Source: Penaeus vannamei (Eukaryota; Arthropoda; Malacostraca; Decapoda; Penaeidae). Taken from it: DNA of 12,500 bases. The notes beneath the pieces were generated by a model. That model was not told where the DNA came from, searched no databases, and worked only from the letters and a program-made list of their open reading frames with translations. This document shows positions 1-7,220 of this stretch, in pieces. The stretch is taken from contig NC_091579.1 of the NCBI RefSeq assembly GCF_042767895.1, positions 3,796,436 to 3,808,935 on the forward strand. Direction: 5' to 3'. The position numbers and the translations under genes are program-made. Positions within the stretch are counted from its first letter, which is position 1. Each line of letters starts with the position of its first letter.

Positions 1-242
1 AGTGAGGGGTAGGGTAGATAGAGTGTCGATGCAAGGAGGAATAAGAAGGAAATATTAGGCAAGATGAGGGAAAGAGAGACAGAGAGAGAAGAAAGAAAGA
101 AAGGGAGAGGGACAACTGAGAAAAAGAGAAATGCCGCTTTAATATGATTTCTTTAGGGGAAGACTTTTGCCGAGGATCTCCCTAGGCCTTTAGAGGCGCG
201 AGGACGAAACGGAGAATGAATAAAGCCTACAAACCGGGCCTT
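1..242. other. purine-rich left end and short unique island
   Basis: Bases 1-122 are mostly A and G, with short GAAA and GAGA runs near 70-112. Bases 123-242 are non-repetitive and mixed in composition, and include the small palindromic stretch CCTAGG at 180-185. I see no reading frame of useful length, no RNA gene and no recognisable transposon end. An AATAAA hexamer occurs at about 219-224 but nothing upstream looks like an exon. Confidence 0.6.
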
Positions 243-296
243 TTCTTCTTCTTCTTCTTCTTCTTCTTCTTCTTCTTCTTCTTCTTCTTCTTCTTC
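243..296. repeat. (TTC)18 microsatellite
   Basis: Eighteen uninterrupted TTC units (54 bp). On the other strand this is (GAA)18, a pure purine-pyrimidine mirror repeat. Long GAA/TTC tracts are known to form intramolecular triplexes. The absence of interruptions suggests recent expansion and length polymorphism. A homopolymer G run starts only six bases downstream. Confidence 0.97.
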
Positions 297-302
297 CGTT
301 CC

Positions 303-318
303 GGGGGGGGGGGGGGGG
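303..318. repeat. (G)16 homopolymer
   Basis: Sixteen consecutive G residues between the TTC microsatellite and the G/T-rich minisatellite. Runs of G this long are uncommon in most genomes and error-prone in sequencing, so the exact length should be treated as approximate. Confidence 0.9.
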
Positions 319-1010
319 CGGTTGCTTGTGTGGGGATGAAGTGTGGGGGTTAATGGACCGGGGGAGCTGCTTGGATGGAGTGTGGGTATCTTGGTGTGGG
401 GGGGGGGGGTCGATTGAGTGGGATGGACTGTGGGTATTTCGGGATGGACGCGGGAAGGGGGGGGGGCGCTTGTGTGAGGATGGTGGGTGGGGGTACTGGA
501 TGGGGCGGGGACGCTTGTGTGGGGTTGGACTGTGGGGGTTACAAGGTGGGAGGAGAGGCTTATGTGGGGTTCAGTTTCTGTGGGTGGAGAGTGTGGAGGT
601 TTCCGGGTGGGTAAAGAGAGCGGTATTTGTGGGGTGAAGTGTGGGGGTTACCGGGTGGGGTGGGAGAGCCGTATGTGTGGGTTGGATGTTATCGGGTGGA
701 GTGGAGTGTGGGTTATAGCGGGTGGGTGGGGAGCCGCTTGTGTGGAGTGAAGTGTGGGGGATAGTGGGTGGGGAGCCTCTTATGTGGAGCGGAGTGTGGG
801 GAATTGTGGATGGGTGGGGAGCCGCCTGTGTGGAGTGGAGTGTGGGGGATAGTGGGTGGGGAGCCTCTTATGTGCAGAGGAGTGTGGGGAATTGTGGATA
901 GGTGGGGAGCCTCTTATGTGGAGTGGAGTGTGGGGGATACTGGGTGTTGGGTGCCGATTGTATGGGGTTGGAGTCGGGGGTTTGCCGGCTTCTTTGCAGT
1001 GTAGGGTTTG
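319..1010. repeat. G/T-rich minisatellite with 42/46-bp alternating units
   Basis: Diverged tandem repeats of about 42-48 bp. The consensus runs roughly GAGCC-YSTTATGTGGAGTGG then AGTGTGGGGGATAGTGGGTGG. The anchor GAGCC (or a variant) starts at 618, 666, 731, 773, 819, 861, 907 and, as GTGCC, 951. From 731 the spacing alternates 42, 46, 42, 46, 44 because one unit type carries GGGGGATAGTGGGTG and the other GGGGAATTGTGGATNGGTG. Units between 326 and 610 are more diverged and contain a (G)12 run at 398-409. The G-rich strand is the plus strand, with many GGG/GGGG runs that could support G-quadruplexes. Overlapping open frames here are low-complexity G/W/V peptides and are not considered genes. 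Confidence 0.85.
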
Positions 1011-1113
1011 GGGTCCGTTGCAGCTCGGGGTTATCGGGTCCAATAGCCGGGGGATCGCGGATGGATGACCTCTTGGTTTATCTCCGGATAACCCTTTATC
1101 TCTTTACCGTTCA
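1011..1113. other. short unique spacer
   Basis: About 100 bp of mixed composition between the G/T minisatellite and the pyrimidine array. Nothing recognisable is present. Confidence 0.5.
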
Positions 1114-1471
1114 CCCTCCCTCCCTCCCTCCCTCCCTCCCTCCTTCTCTTCCTCCTCCCTCCTTCCTCCTCCTCCTCCTCCCTCCTCCTCCTCCTCCTCC
1201 TCCTCCCTCCCTCCCTCCTCCCTCCCTCCCTCCCTCCCTCCCTCCTCCTCCCTCCCTCCTCCTCCTCCTCCTCCTCCTCCTCCTCCTCCTCCTCCTCCCT
1301 CCCTCCTCCTCCTCTTCCTCCCCCCCTTCCCTCCTCCTCCTCCTCCCTCCTCCTCCTCTTCCTCCCCCCTCCCTCCCTCCTCCTCCTCCTCCTCCTCCTC
1401 CTCCTTCCTCCTCCCCCCTCCCTCCCTCCTCCCTCCTCCCTCCTCCTCCCCCCTCCCTCCTTCCTCCTCCT
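1114..1471. repeat. (CCT)n / (CCCT)n polypyrimidine array
   Basis: An unbroken pyrimidine block of 358 bases on the plus strand, made of interleaved CCT and CCCT units. It opens with (CCCT)n at 1114-1143. The longest pure CCT run is (CCT)14 at 1255-1296. Blocks such as CCTCTTCCTCCCCCC recur, which points to local duplication inside the array. In all frames it encodes only poly-S/P/L (plus strand) or poly-E/G/R (minus strand), which explains the 222-residue and 124-residue open frames here. Confidence 0.95.
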
Positions 1472-1567
1472 GATGCACGTCTTTATCTTTGGAAGGAAAA
1501 AAATGGGTTCATTTTGAAGGGTTTTGTAAGTAGGAAGGGAAGAGGGAAACGGGGAGGGAATGAGGGG

Positions 1568-1746
1568 TAAGAAGGAGGAGGAGGGAGAGGAAGAGAGGAA
1601 AGAATAATGAGAAATTGGAAAAAAATGTTAAATGGAAGTCAGGTATGGAGGAAATGAGGAGGAGTAAGGAGAAGGAGGAGGGAGAGAAGGAGAGGAAAGA
1701 ATAATGAGAAACTGGAAAATAAATTGTGAAATGGAAGTCAGGTATG
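1568..1746. repeat. two diverged direct copies of an ~81-bp purine-rich unit
   Basis: Copy 1 is 1568-1647 and copy 2 is 1665-1746, separated by 17 bp. Both contain AGAATAATGAGAAA (1601-1614 and 1698-1711) and end with AATGGAAGTCAGGTATG (1631-1647 and 1730-1746), a 17-bp exact match. The first half of each copy is GGAGGAGGGAGAGRARG-like. The copies differ by several substitutions and small indels, so this is not a very recent duplication. Confidence 0.9.
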
Positions 1747-1927
1747 TAAGCATAATAACGAAACAAACATGCAAACAGACAGACAAACGAGGAAGCAGAA
1801 TAGGGAAGGGGAGATTTTTACTAATTATGACATTAAATAGCATTACGTATCATAATTTTGCTCTAACCCGTTGGCCGTTTGCCCTCGACCAGTAAGCAAG
1901 AAACGCGAGGGTTATAATTTCCTTCTG
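1747..1927. other. unique island, A/T-leaning
   Basis: Non-repetitive sequence between two repeat blocks. It holds a weak CAAACA/CAGACA-type stretch at 1765-1795 and a mixed region to 1927. The open frame that begins here at 1871 soon runs into the pyrimidine array and is not credible as a gene. No RNA gene is seen. Confidence 0.6.
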
Positions 1928-2280
1928 CCCCCCTCCTCCCCCTCTCCCTCTCTTCCCCTACCCTCCCCACCCTCCCCTCCTTCCTACTCTAACCTCTCTT
2001 CTCTTCTCTTTTTTTCTCTTCGTGTCTCTTCTCTTTCCTTCTCTTTTCTTCGCGTCTCTTCTCTTCTCTTCTCTTCACGTCTCTTCTATTCCCTTCTCTT
2101 CTCTTCTCTTCACGTCTCTTTTCTTCACTTCTCTTCCTTTCTCTTCTCTTCGCGTCTCTTCTCTTTCCGTCTCTTCTCTTCTCTTATATTCTCTTCTCGT
2201 CTGTTCTCTCCTTCTCTTCTCTTTCCGTTTCTTCTCTTCCCTTCCCGTCTCTTCTCTTCTCTTCTCTTCTCTTCTCTTTC
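1928..2280. repeat. (CTCTT)n pentanucleotide array with phase-locked variants
   Basis: A C-rich lead-in (1928-1990) is followed by CTCTT units from 1996. Variant pentamers sit in exact 5-bp register: CGTGT at 2021, CGCGT at 2051 and 2151, CACGT at 2076 and 2111, TCCGT at 2166 and CTCGT at 2196, all followed by CTCTT or a one-base variant. The spacings are 30, 25, 35, 40, 15 and 30, all multiples of five. A pentamer preserves an open frame only in 15-bp blocks, and the long frames on both strands are repetitive S/L/F/R or E/K/R. Confidence 0.93.
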
Positions 2281-2566
2281 TTTCCCTTCCATCCCCTGTT
2301 CGTTCATTCCCGCTCCCTTTCCTTCGCTTCCCTTCTTGCCTTTCCTTCTCTTCTCTTTCCTTTCCTTCCCTTCCCTTCCTTTCACTTTCCATCCCCTTAT
2401 CCCATACGCCCTATCCCTTACCCCCTGTCCTTCTATTCCTCTCATCTTACATCCTGTTTCTTTCATTTATCCCTGTCCTTTCTTTTAACCTTTCTTCTTC
2501 TCCGTCTGCTTTCTTCCCTTCACTTTTCTTCACCCTCCTCCTGTCTCGCCCTTCCTCCATCCTCCT
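2281..2566. repeat. decayed C/T-rich simple sequence
   Basis: Degenerate TTCCC/CTTCC-type pyrimidine sequence continuing from the pentamer array, with a growing number of A and G interruptions. It probably represents an older, mutated part of the same repeat block. No gene is seen. Confidence 0.7.
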
Positions 2567-2740
2567 CCCTACCCTATTTCGTTTTCCATCTTCCTTCTTT
2601 CTTCTTCCCTCTTCTCCTTACCCTATTTCCACTTCCCTCTTCCCTCTTCTCCCCATCCTATTCCCTCTTCCATCTTTTCTCTTCCTTCTTCTCTTTATCC
2701 TATTATCACTTCCTTCTTTCCTCCTCTATCTTCCCTCTTC
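2567..2740. repeat. CCCTATTTCC...CTTCCCTCTTCTCC minisatellite
   Basis: About four diverged units marked by ACCCTATTTC at 2571 and 2620, ATCCTATTCC at 2655 and ATCCTATTATC at 2697, giving spacings of 49, 35 and 42 bp. Between the markers are TTCCCTCTTC-type pyrimidine blocks of variable length. Confidence 0.75.
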
Positions 2741-2890
2741 CCCCGTCTCCCCACCCATCCCCCTCCCCCCAACCCGATCCACCATCGCCCCCAACCTTCC
2801 CCCTTTCCCTATCTACTCAGAACCCCCACCCCACCCCGCCCCTCCCCTCCCCTACCTCACCCCCACCCCACCCCCACCCCACCCGCGCCC
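2741..2890. repeat. C-rich CCCCACCCC region
   Basis: Dense C runs, including CCCCACCCCACCCCC-like stretches at 2826-2885. The complementary strand carries many GGGG runs separated by one to a few bases, so it is a strong candidate for G-quadruplex formation and the C strand for i-motif. No coding content is seen apart from a proline-rich artefact frame. Confidence 0.75.
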
Positions 2891-3116
2891 CCTACCCGGA
2901 AACCGAGCTTGTTTCCAGCGCACGAGTCGCATCGATTTTGTTTTATCGCTCACTCACGCCTCCATGTGCTTTATGAGGCAACATGGGCGTTTATGTCGTA
3001 TTGTGTCTATTGTTTTCCTGCTATGATGTATTTTCCCCCTCTGGGCGTCTGCTCATGTGGCGCCGTAGGAGAGGGAGGGGGGGTGATGGCAAAGGCTGAT
3101 TATGATGTGTCAAGTT
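2891..3116. other. unique island without a supported gene
   Basis: Mixed-composition, non-repetitive DNA. An open frame on the plus strand (2909-3169) reads MFPAHESHRFCF... and then enters the GGGA array. It is 86 residues, has no domain I recognise, and its last third is repeat-derived. I treat it as chance, though a small exon cannot be excluded. Confidence 0.5.
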
Positions 3117-3411
3117 TGGGGGGGAAGGAGGGAGGGAGGGAGGGAATGAATGAGAAGATGAATGAATAGGAGGGAGGGATAAAATGAATAGTGAGGAGAT
3201 GGATGAATTAGGGGGAGCAGGAGAGGAAGGGAGGGGGAGGGAGGGAATGAATGAATAGAAGGGAGGGACAGGAGGAAGGAGGGGAAGAAGGAAAGAGCGA
3301 GATATGAAGGGTTGGAGGGAGGAAAGGAAGGCAGGGAGGGGGGGGGGAGGAAAATGGAAGAAAGAAAGAGAGAGATAAGAAGGGTTGGAGGGAGGGAGAG
3401 ATAGAAGAAAC
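3117..3411. repeat. GGGA/GAAT-rich purine array
   Basis: A long purine block built from (GGGA)n and GAATGAATGA motifs. GGGAGGGAGGGAATGAATGA recurs near 3131-3150 and 3236-3255. A second, ~72-bp repeat pair has GAAGGGTTGGAGGGAGG near 3306 and again near 3379. A (G)10 run lies at 3338-3347. Minus-strand open frames of about 100 residues are poly-S/P/L/F artefacts. Confidence 0.85.
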
Positions 3412-3560
3412 GTAAAAAATACATTTCGGCTTATTTCTCAAATTGCAGCTCGGGCGTGCTGTAACGGGGACTGGGTACGCTGCATTATTTATTTCATGGG
3501 CCACTCGCTACTGCAAGCATTGCGCGTGTTTTCCTCTGTGCTTCGCGCGTGCACGTATGA
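3412..3560. other. unique island between GGGA array and TG/TA tracts
   Basis: Balanced composition with several CpG-containing words (GCGCGTG, CGCGCGTGCACG near 3518-3557). The stretch TTTCTCAAATTGCAG at 3433-3447 resembles a splice acceptor but no convincing exon follows. No RNA gene is recognised. Confidence 0.55.
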
Positions 3561-3622
3561 GGGGAGGTGTGTGTGTGTGTATAAATATCTATTTATGTGT
3601 ATGTATGTATGCATATATGTAA

Positions 3623-3711
<89 letters not shown>

Positions 3712-3803
3712 TGTATGTATGTATATTATCATGTGCGTGTGTGTATATGATACATATATGTACATATATATACATATATATACATATATATAAATATTTA
3801 ATA
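3561..3803. repeat. compound TG / TATG / TA microsatellite, left part
   Basis: Short GT run near 3568-3579, then (TA)24 at 3628-3675 and (GTAT)10 at 3685-3724, followed by a mixed stretch of TATACA and TATATG words to about 3795. The (TA)24 run is uninterrupted. The whole block alternates purine and pyrimidine, a pattern favourable to cruciform or Z-DNA structure. Confidence 0.95.
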
Positions 3804-3957
<154 letters not shown>

Positions 3958-4112
3958 CATGAGATTACGTAAGTGCGTGTGGCTTACCAGCGATCGGGCA
4001 ACCCGAGCCGAGGCCATTTAAGCAAGTAGCTTCGGCGACTCTTAGCAACATCAGGTGACTGCGGGTACGTTTGGTACGGCGCTTACTCTGTGGGCCGGGG
4101 ATACCTTGGGGC
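3958..4112. other. unique island with a small perfect hairpin
   Basis: Non-repetitive, fairly GC-rich DNA. TCGGG-CAA-CCCGA at 3994-4006 is a perfect 5-bp stem with a 3-base loop. I looked for tRNA box elements and found none. GTAAGT occurs at 3969-3974 but no exon is visible. Confidence 0.5.
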
Positions 4113-4288
4113 ACGCGGCCGAGGCATCCCGAGGGCAGAGGGAGAACGAGGAGAGGGGAGGGAGGGGGAGAGGCAGACAGAGAAGGAAAGGAGAAGAGGA
4201 CGCGGCCGAGGCATCCCGAGGGCAGAGGAAGAGCGAGGAGAGGGGAGTGAGGGGGAGAGGCAGACAGAGAAGGAGAGGAAGGAAAGGT
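4113..4288. repeat. 87-bp tandem duplication
   Basis: Copy 1 is 4113-4199 and copy 2 begins at 4200. Both start ACGCGGCCGAGGCATCCCGA and continue through a GAGGAGAGGGGAG region to GGCAGACAGAGAAGGA. The match is close to complete over the first 80 bases, with few substitutions, so the duplication is fairly recent. Because 87 is a multiple of three, an open frame (4055-4360) continues across both copies, giving a repeated AAEASRGQR peptide. I do not consider this a gene. Confidence 0.93.
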
Positions 4289-4620
4289 GGAGAGGAGGGA
4301 AAAGGGAAGGGAGAGAAAGTAGATGGAAGGGAGGAGAACGAGGGAAGGGAGAGAAAGTAGATGAAAGGGAGGAGAACGAGGGAAGGGAGAGAAAGTAGAT
4401 GGAAGGGAGAACGAGGGAAGGAGGAGAAAGTAGATGGAATGGAGGAGAACGAGGTAAGGGAAAAGGGAATGGAGAGAAAGTAGATGAAAGGGGAGGAGAA
4501 CGAGGGAAGGAAGAGAAAGTAAATGAAGGGGGAAAACGAGGGAAGGGAGAGAAAGTAGATATAAGGGGGGAGAACGAGGGAAGGGAGAGAAAGTAGATGA
4601 AAGGGATTAGAACGAGCGAA
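4289..4620. repeat. ~38-bp purine minisatellite (AGAAAGTAGATG unit)
   Basis: Eight copies of a unit with AGAAAGTAGATGRAAGGG then GGAGAACGAGGGAAGGGAG. AGAAAGT starts at 4314, 4352, 4390, 4425, 4475, 4514, 4550 and 4588, giving spacings of 38, 38, 35, 50, 39, 36 and 38. The indels are mostly in G or A runs. The varying length shifts frame from unit to unit, which argues against coding. Every unit carries one ACGAG. Confidence 0.93.
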
Positions 4621-4797
4621 GAGGAGGGTGAAAGAAAGACGCAGGGAGTGTCAGAGTTGAAGAGGAAAAGACGAAGAAAGAGAGAAAAAAAGAGAAAGAG
4701 AGGATGAGGAATAAGGAAGAGAGAAAAAAAGAGAAAGAGAGGATGAGGAATAAGGAAGAGAAAGAAAAAAAAAGAGAAAGAGAGGATGAGGAATAAG
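4621..4797. repeat. ~40-bp A/G repeat (AGGATGAGGAATAAG unit)
   Basis: After a purine-rich lead-in (4621-4671) come three tandem copies. AGGATGAGGAATAAG starts at 4701, 4740 and 4783 (spacings 39 and 43). Each copy is preceded by a GAGA(A)n-GAGAAAGAG block, and the length difference lies in the A run (7, 7 and 9 residues). Confidence 0.9.
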
Positions 4798-4941
4798 TAC
4801 GTAAGTGAATTAGGGAGGGAGAGAGGGAGGACGTGGGAATGTATGCATCGTGCCGCCCGTTTTATCTCGTTGATAACGAAGAAGTGGTTCGGGGAAGGGT
4901 TATCGGTGATTCGCAAGACCCCGCCGGTGGAGGGCCGCTTA
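4798..4941. other. unique island before the satellite array
   Basis: About 140 bp of non-repetitive sequence, GC-rich near 4846-4940, lying between two purine arrays. Nothing in it is recognised as a gene, RNA or transposon end. Confidence 0.5.
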
Positions 4942-4958
4942 GGGGGGGGGGGGGGGGG
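4942..4958. repeat. (G)17 homopolymer
   Basis: Seventeen consecutive G at the exact left border of the ~127-bp satellite. The true length may differ from the assembly because homopolymers are hard to sequence. Confidence 0.88.
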
Positions 4959-5896
4959 ATAGAAGGGATAGAAGGATGGGAATGGGGATAAAAGATTGAA
5001 GTGGCTGGACTGGGGAAAATCGCTAGTGTTGGGGGAGATCTGGATGAATCTGGGGGGAAAAGGGGAGATAGAAGGGTGGAATGGCGATGGAAAGTTGAAG
5101 TATGGAGATGGGGAAAAAATCAATAAGTATCTGGGCTAGAAAAAAATCGCGAGAGTTAGGGGAAATATCGATGAATCTTGATGGAAAAGGAGAGGCAGAA
5201 GGATGGAATGGTAATTGAAATTTGAAGGATTGAGACGGAAAGGAAAAAAATCATTAATTGGCTGGACTGGAAAAAATCGTTTGAGTTAGGGGTGATATGG
5301 ATGAATCTGGGGGGAAAGGGGAGGTAGAAGGATGGGAATGGCGATGGAAATTTGAAGTATGGAGACGGAAAGAAAAAAAATCGCTAGAAATAAGGGAGAT
5401 ATAGATGAATCTGGGGGGAAAGGGGGAGGTAGAAGGGTAGAATGTCGATGGAAATGTGAAGCAAGGATAGGGAAAGAAAAAAAAGTAAGAGGCTGGACTG
5501 GAAAAAAATCGTTTGAGTTAGGGGAGATATGGATGGATCTGGGGGAAAAGCGGAGGTAGAAGGGTGGGATGGCGATGGAAATTTGAAGTATGGAGATGGG
5601 GAAAAAATCAATAAGTATCTGGGCTAGAAAAAAATCGCAAGAGTTAGGAGAAATATCGATGAATCTTGATGGAAAAGGAGAGGCAGAAGGATGGAATGGT
5701 AATGGAAATTTGAAGGATTGAGACGGAAAGAAAAAAATCATTAATTGGCTGGACTGGAAAAAACTTGCTAGAGCTAGGGGAGATATGGATGAATCTTGAT
5801 GATAAATGGGAGATAGAAGGATGGGAATGGCGATGGAAATTTGAAGGATTGATGGAAAGAAAAAAAAACATAGAGTGTCTGGACCGGGGGAAATTC
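4959..5896. repeat. ~127-bp satellite with 488-bp higher-order period
   Basis: Seven units marked by GATGAATCT (GATGGATCT in one) at 5043, 5170, 5300, 5404, 5532, 5658 and 5788. Spacings are 127, 130, 104, 128, 126 and 130; the 104-bp unit has lost a segment that includes the GGCTGGACTGG motif. A typical unit has GATGGAAATTTGAAG, GGAAAGAAAAAAATC, GGCTGGACTGG-AAAAAATCG, GAGTTAGGGGAGATATGG, ATGAATCT and GGAGGCAGAAGG. Units four apart are far more alike than neighbours: marker distances 5043-5532, 5170-5658 and 5300-5788 are 489, 488 and 488. The minus-strand frames of 322 and 346 residues are F/P/S-rich artefacts, since most units are not multiples of three. Confidence 0.93.
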
Positions 5897-5956
5897 CGTT
5901 GTGTGTGTGTGTGTGTGTATGTGTGTATGTATGTACGTGTACGTGTGTACGTGTGA
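5897..5956. repeat. TG / TATG / TACG microsatellite
   Basis: (TG)9-type run at about 5900-5918, followed by GTATG, GTACG and GTGTACGTG variants to 5956. It directly abuts the end of the satellite array. Confidence 0.88.
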
Positions 5957-6028
5957 AGTTAGGGGAAGTATAGAAGAATTGCGAGGGTCGAGGGAAAGAC
6001 ATGAATGAGGAGGAGGGACAAGGGATTT

Positions 6029-6108
6029 CAGAAGGAAAGGAAGGAGGGAGAGATAAGGGCAAGAGGATGCAGAAGGAAAGGAAGGAGGGAGAGATAAGGG
6101 CAAGAGGG
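6029..6108. repeat. 41-bp tandem pair
   Basis: CAGAAGGAAAGGAAGGAGGG begins at 6029 and at 6070. The two copies are identical over 38 bp and then differ in the last three bases. The exact identity indicates a recent duplication within a purine-rich stretch (5990-6160). Confidence 0.95.
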
Positions 6109-6110
6109 TA

Positions 6111-6327
6111 CGGAGTTGACGGGAGGGCATTGGGCGCGGGGAGTGAGGAAGAGGAGGAAGGTGGCTGGAGGAGGAATTTTGTTTTATGGCATTTAATGAG
6201 CGACTTCTGATTTCTGCTGGTGTGTGCCCCGTGCAGGTAGACACGCACACGCACTCAGATGCTCGTAAAATACTTTCACGTATATAGAGATGCACGCACT
6301 CAAGCACGTATTCGTGTACGCGCGGAG
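6111..6327. other. unique island
   Basis: Non-repetitive DNA with a short AG-rich start, an A/T-leaning stretch at 6178-6220 and a CACGCACACGCACTC-like lead-in to the following AC tract at 6241-6300. No gene is supported. Confidence 0.5.
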
Positions 6328-6346
6328 ACACACACACACACACACA
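6328..6346. repeat. (AC)9 microsatellite
   Basis: A short uninterrupted AC run just before the tetranucleotide array. Confidence 0.9.
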
Positions 6347-6359
6347 AAGAAACAAACAT

Positions 6360-6832
6360 ACACACTCATTCACCAACTCACTAACTCACTCACTCACTCA
6401 CCCACCCAATCACTCATACACTCATTCATTCACTCACTTACTCACTCGATCAATCATACACTCACTTGCTCACTCACTCATCCACCTACCCAGTCACTCA
6501 CTCACTTACTCGCTCATTCATACACTCACTCATCCATCCACTCACTCACTCAATCGCTCATTCTTACACTCACTCATACACCCACTCATTCACTCACTCA
6601 TTCACTAACTCACTTACTCGCTCATTCATACACTCACTCATACACCCACTCACTCACTCACATACACTCATCCATACACCCACCCACTCATTCACTCACT
6701 CGCTCATTCATACACTCACTCATACACCCATTCACTCACTCGCTCATTCATATATTCACTCATACTCACTCACTCGCCCATTCATACACTCATACACCCA
6801 CTCACTCACCCACTCGCTCATTCATACACACA
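6360..6832. repeat. (ACTC)n / (ATTC)n / (ATAC)n tetranucleotide-derived array
   Basis: About 470 bp built from ACTC units with ATTC, ATAC, ACCC and TACT variants. A longer pattern, CGCTCATTCATACACTCACT followed by CATACACCCACTC, recurs: CGCTCATTC (or CGCCCATTC) starts at 6511, 6555, 6619, 6701, 6741, 6775 and 6815. A tetranucleotide repeats in frame every 12 bases, so all three plus-strand frames can stay open and read THSL/YTHS peptides; two overlapping frames (185 and 129 residues) do so here. This is the expected result of the repeat and not evidence of a protein. Confidence 0.93.
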
Positions 6833-6967
6833 GAAAGCGAGTTATAATAACGTAGCCTCTCAAAGAGCAAAACAACCGCCCCCTTTCCGGCAAACTGTGT
6901 CATCAGCGCTAAACCCCCCCAATTTAACTCTTCTTTCCAGGTAAATGCAGTGGCACGGTGACGCAAG
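6833..6967. other. unique island
   Basis: Non-repetitive, balanced composition. TTCTTTCCAGGTAAAT at about 6929-6944 contains both acceptor-like CAG and donor-like GTAAAT in direct contact, which leaves no room for an exon. No RNA gene is found. Confidence 0.5.
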
Positions 6968-7220
6968 AATTGGGGGGTGACGGAGACGAATTAGGGGCGG
7001 GGGTTCAGGGGTGGGGGGGGAGAAAGGAGGGAGGGAGGGTCTCGAGTTGTTTCTTACGGGGGGGGAGGGGTGGTGGGAGGGGGATGGGGGGAGAGGAGGG
7101 GGAGGGGTGGGTTGGGTGGGGGAGGGGGGCTCAAGCTGCTTCCTACGGGTGGGAGGGTTGGGGGAGGGGGGAAGGAGGGCCTCGAGCTGGTTGGGTTGAG
7201 TTGGTGGGGGATGGGTTAGG
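6968..7220. repeat. G-rich minisatellite with dense GGG runs
   Basis: Diverged repeats anchored by CTCGAGTTGTTTCTTACGGG (about 7040), CTCAAGCTGCTTCCTACGGG (about 7129) and CTCGAGCTGG (about 7181), separated by almost pure G with single A or T. The segment from 7057 to 7128 contains many GGG-GGGGGG runs on the plus strand, so it is one of the strongest G-quadruplex candidates in the window. Confidence 0.8.

Noticed and set aside
902..1570. 222-residue open frame on the plus strand
   Set aside because: It runs through the CCT/CCCT array and reads poly-S/P/L; it is open because the repeat has no stop codons.
1996..2280. Possible CRISPR array because of regularly spaced CRCGT words
   Set aside because: The spacings are short multiples of five within a CTCTT microsatellite; there are no unique spacers and the window is eukaryotic in character.
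2022..3026. 334-residue open frame on the plus strand
   Set aside because: The translation is S/L/F/P-rich simple sequence from the CTCTT and C-rich blocks, with other long frames overlapping it on both strands and no domain.
3958..4112. Possible tRNA or small RNA in the GC-rich island
   Set aside because: A small hairpin is present, but A-box and B-box sequences and a cloverleaf are not.
3967..4807. ACGTAAGTG at 3967-3975 and again at 4799-4807, donor-like
   Set aside because: Only nine bases are shared and no exon ends at either site; coincidence is the simplest explanation.
4083..5123. 346-residue open frame on the minus strand
   Set aside because: It spans three unrelated purine arrays plus part of the satellite and reads S/P/F repeats; unit lengths that are not multiples of three shift the frame.
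5286..6254. 322-residue open frame on the minus strand
   Set aside because: Derived from the 127-bp satellite; repeated FPSPF/SPRFI-like peptides change frame between units and show no sign of a conserved protein.
6929..6944. Splice-site-like TTCTTTCCAG/GTAAAT
   Set aside because: Acceptor and donor words touch each other, leaving no exon, and no coding sequence lies beside them.
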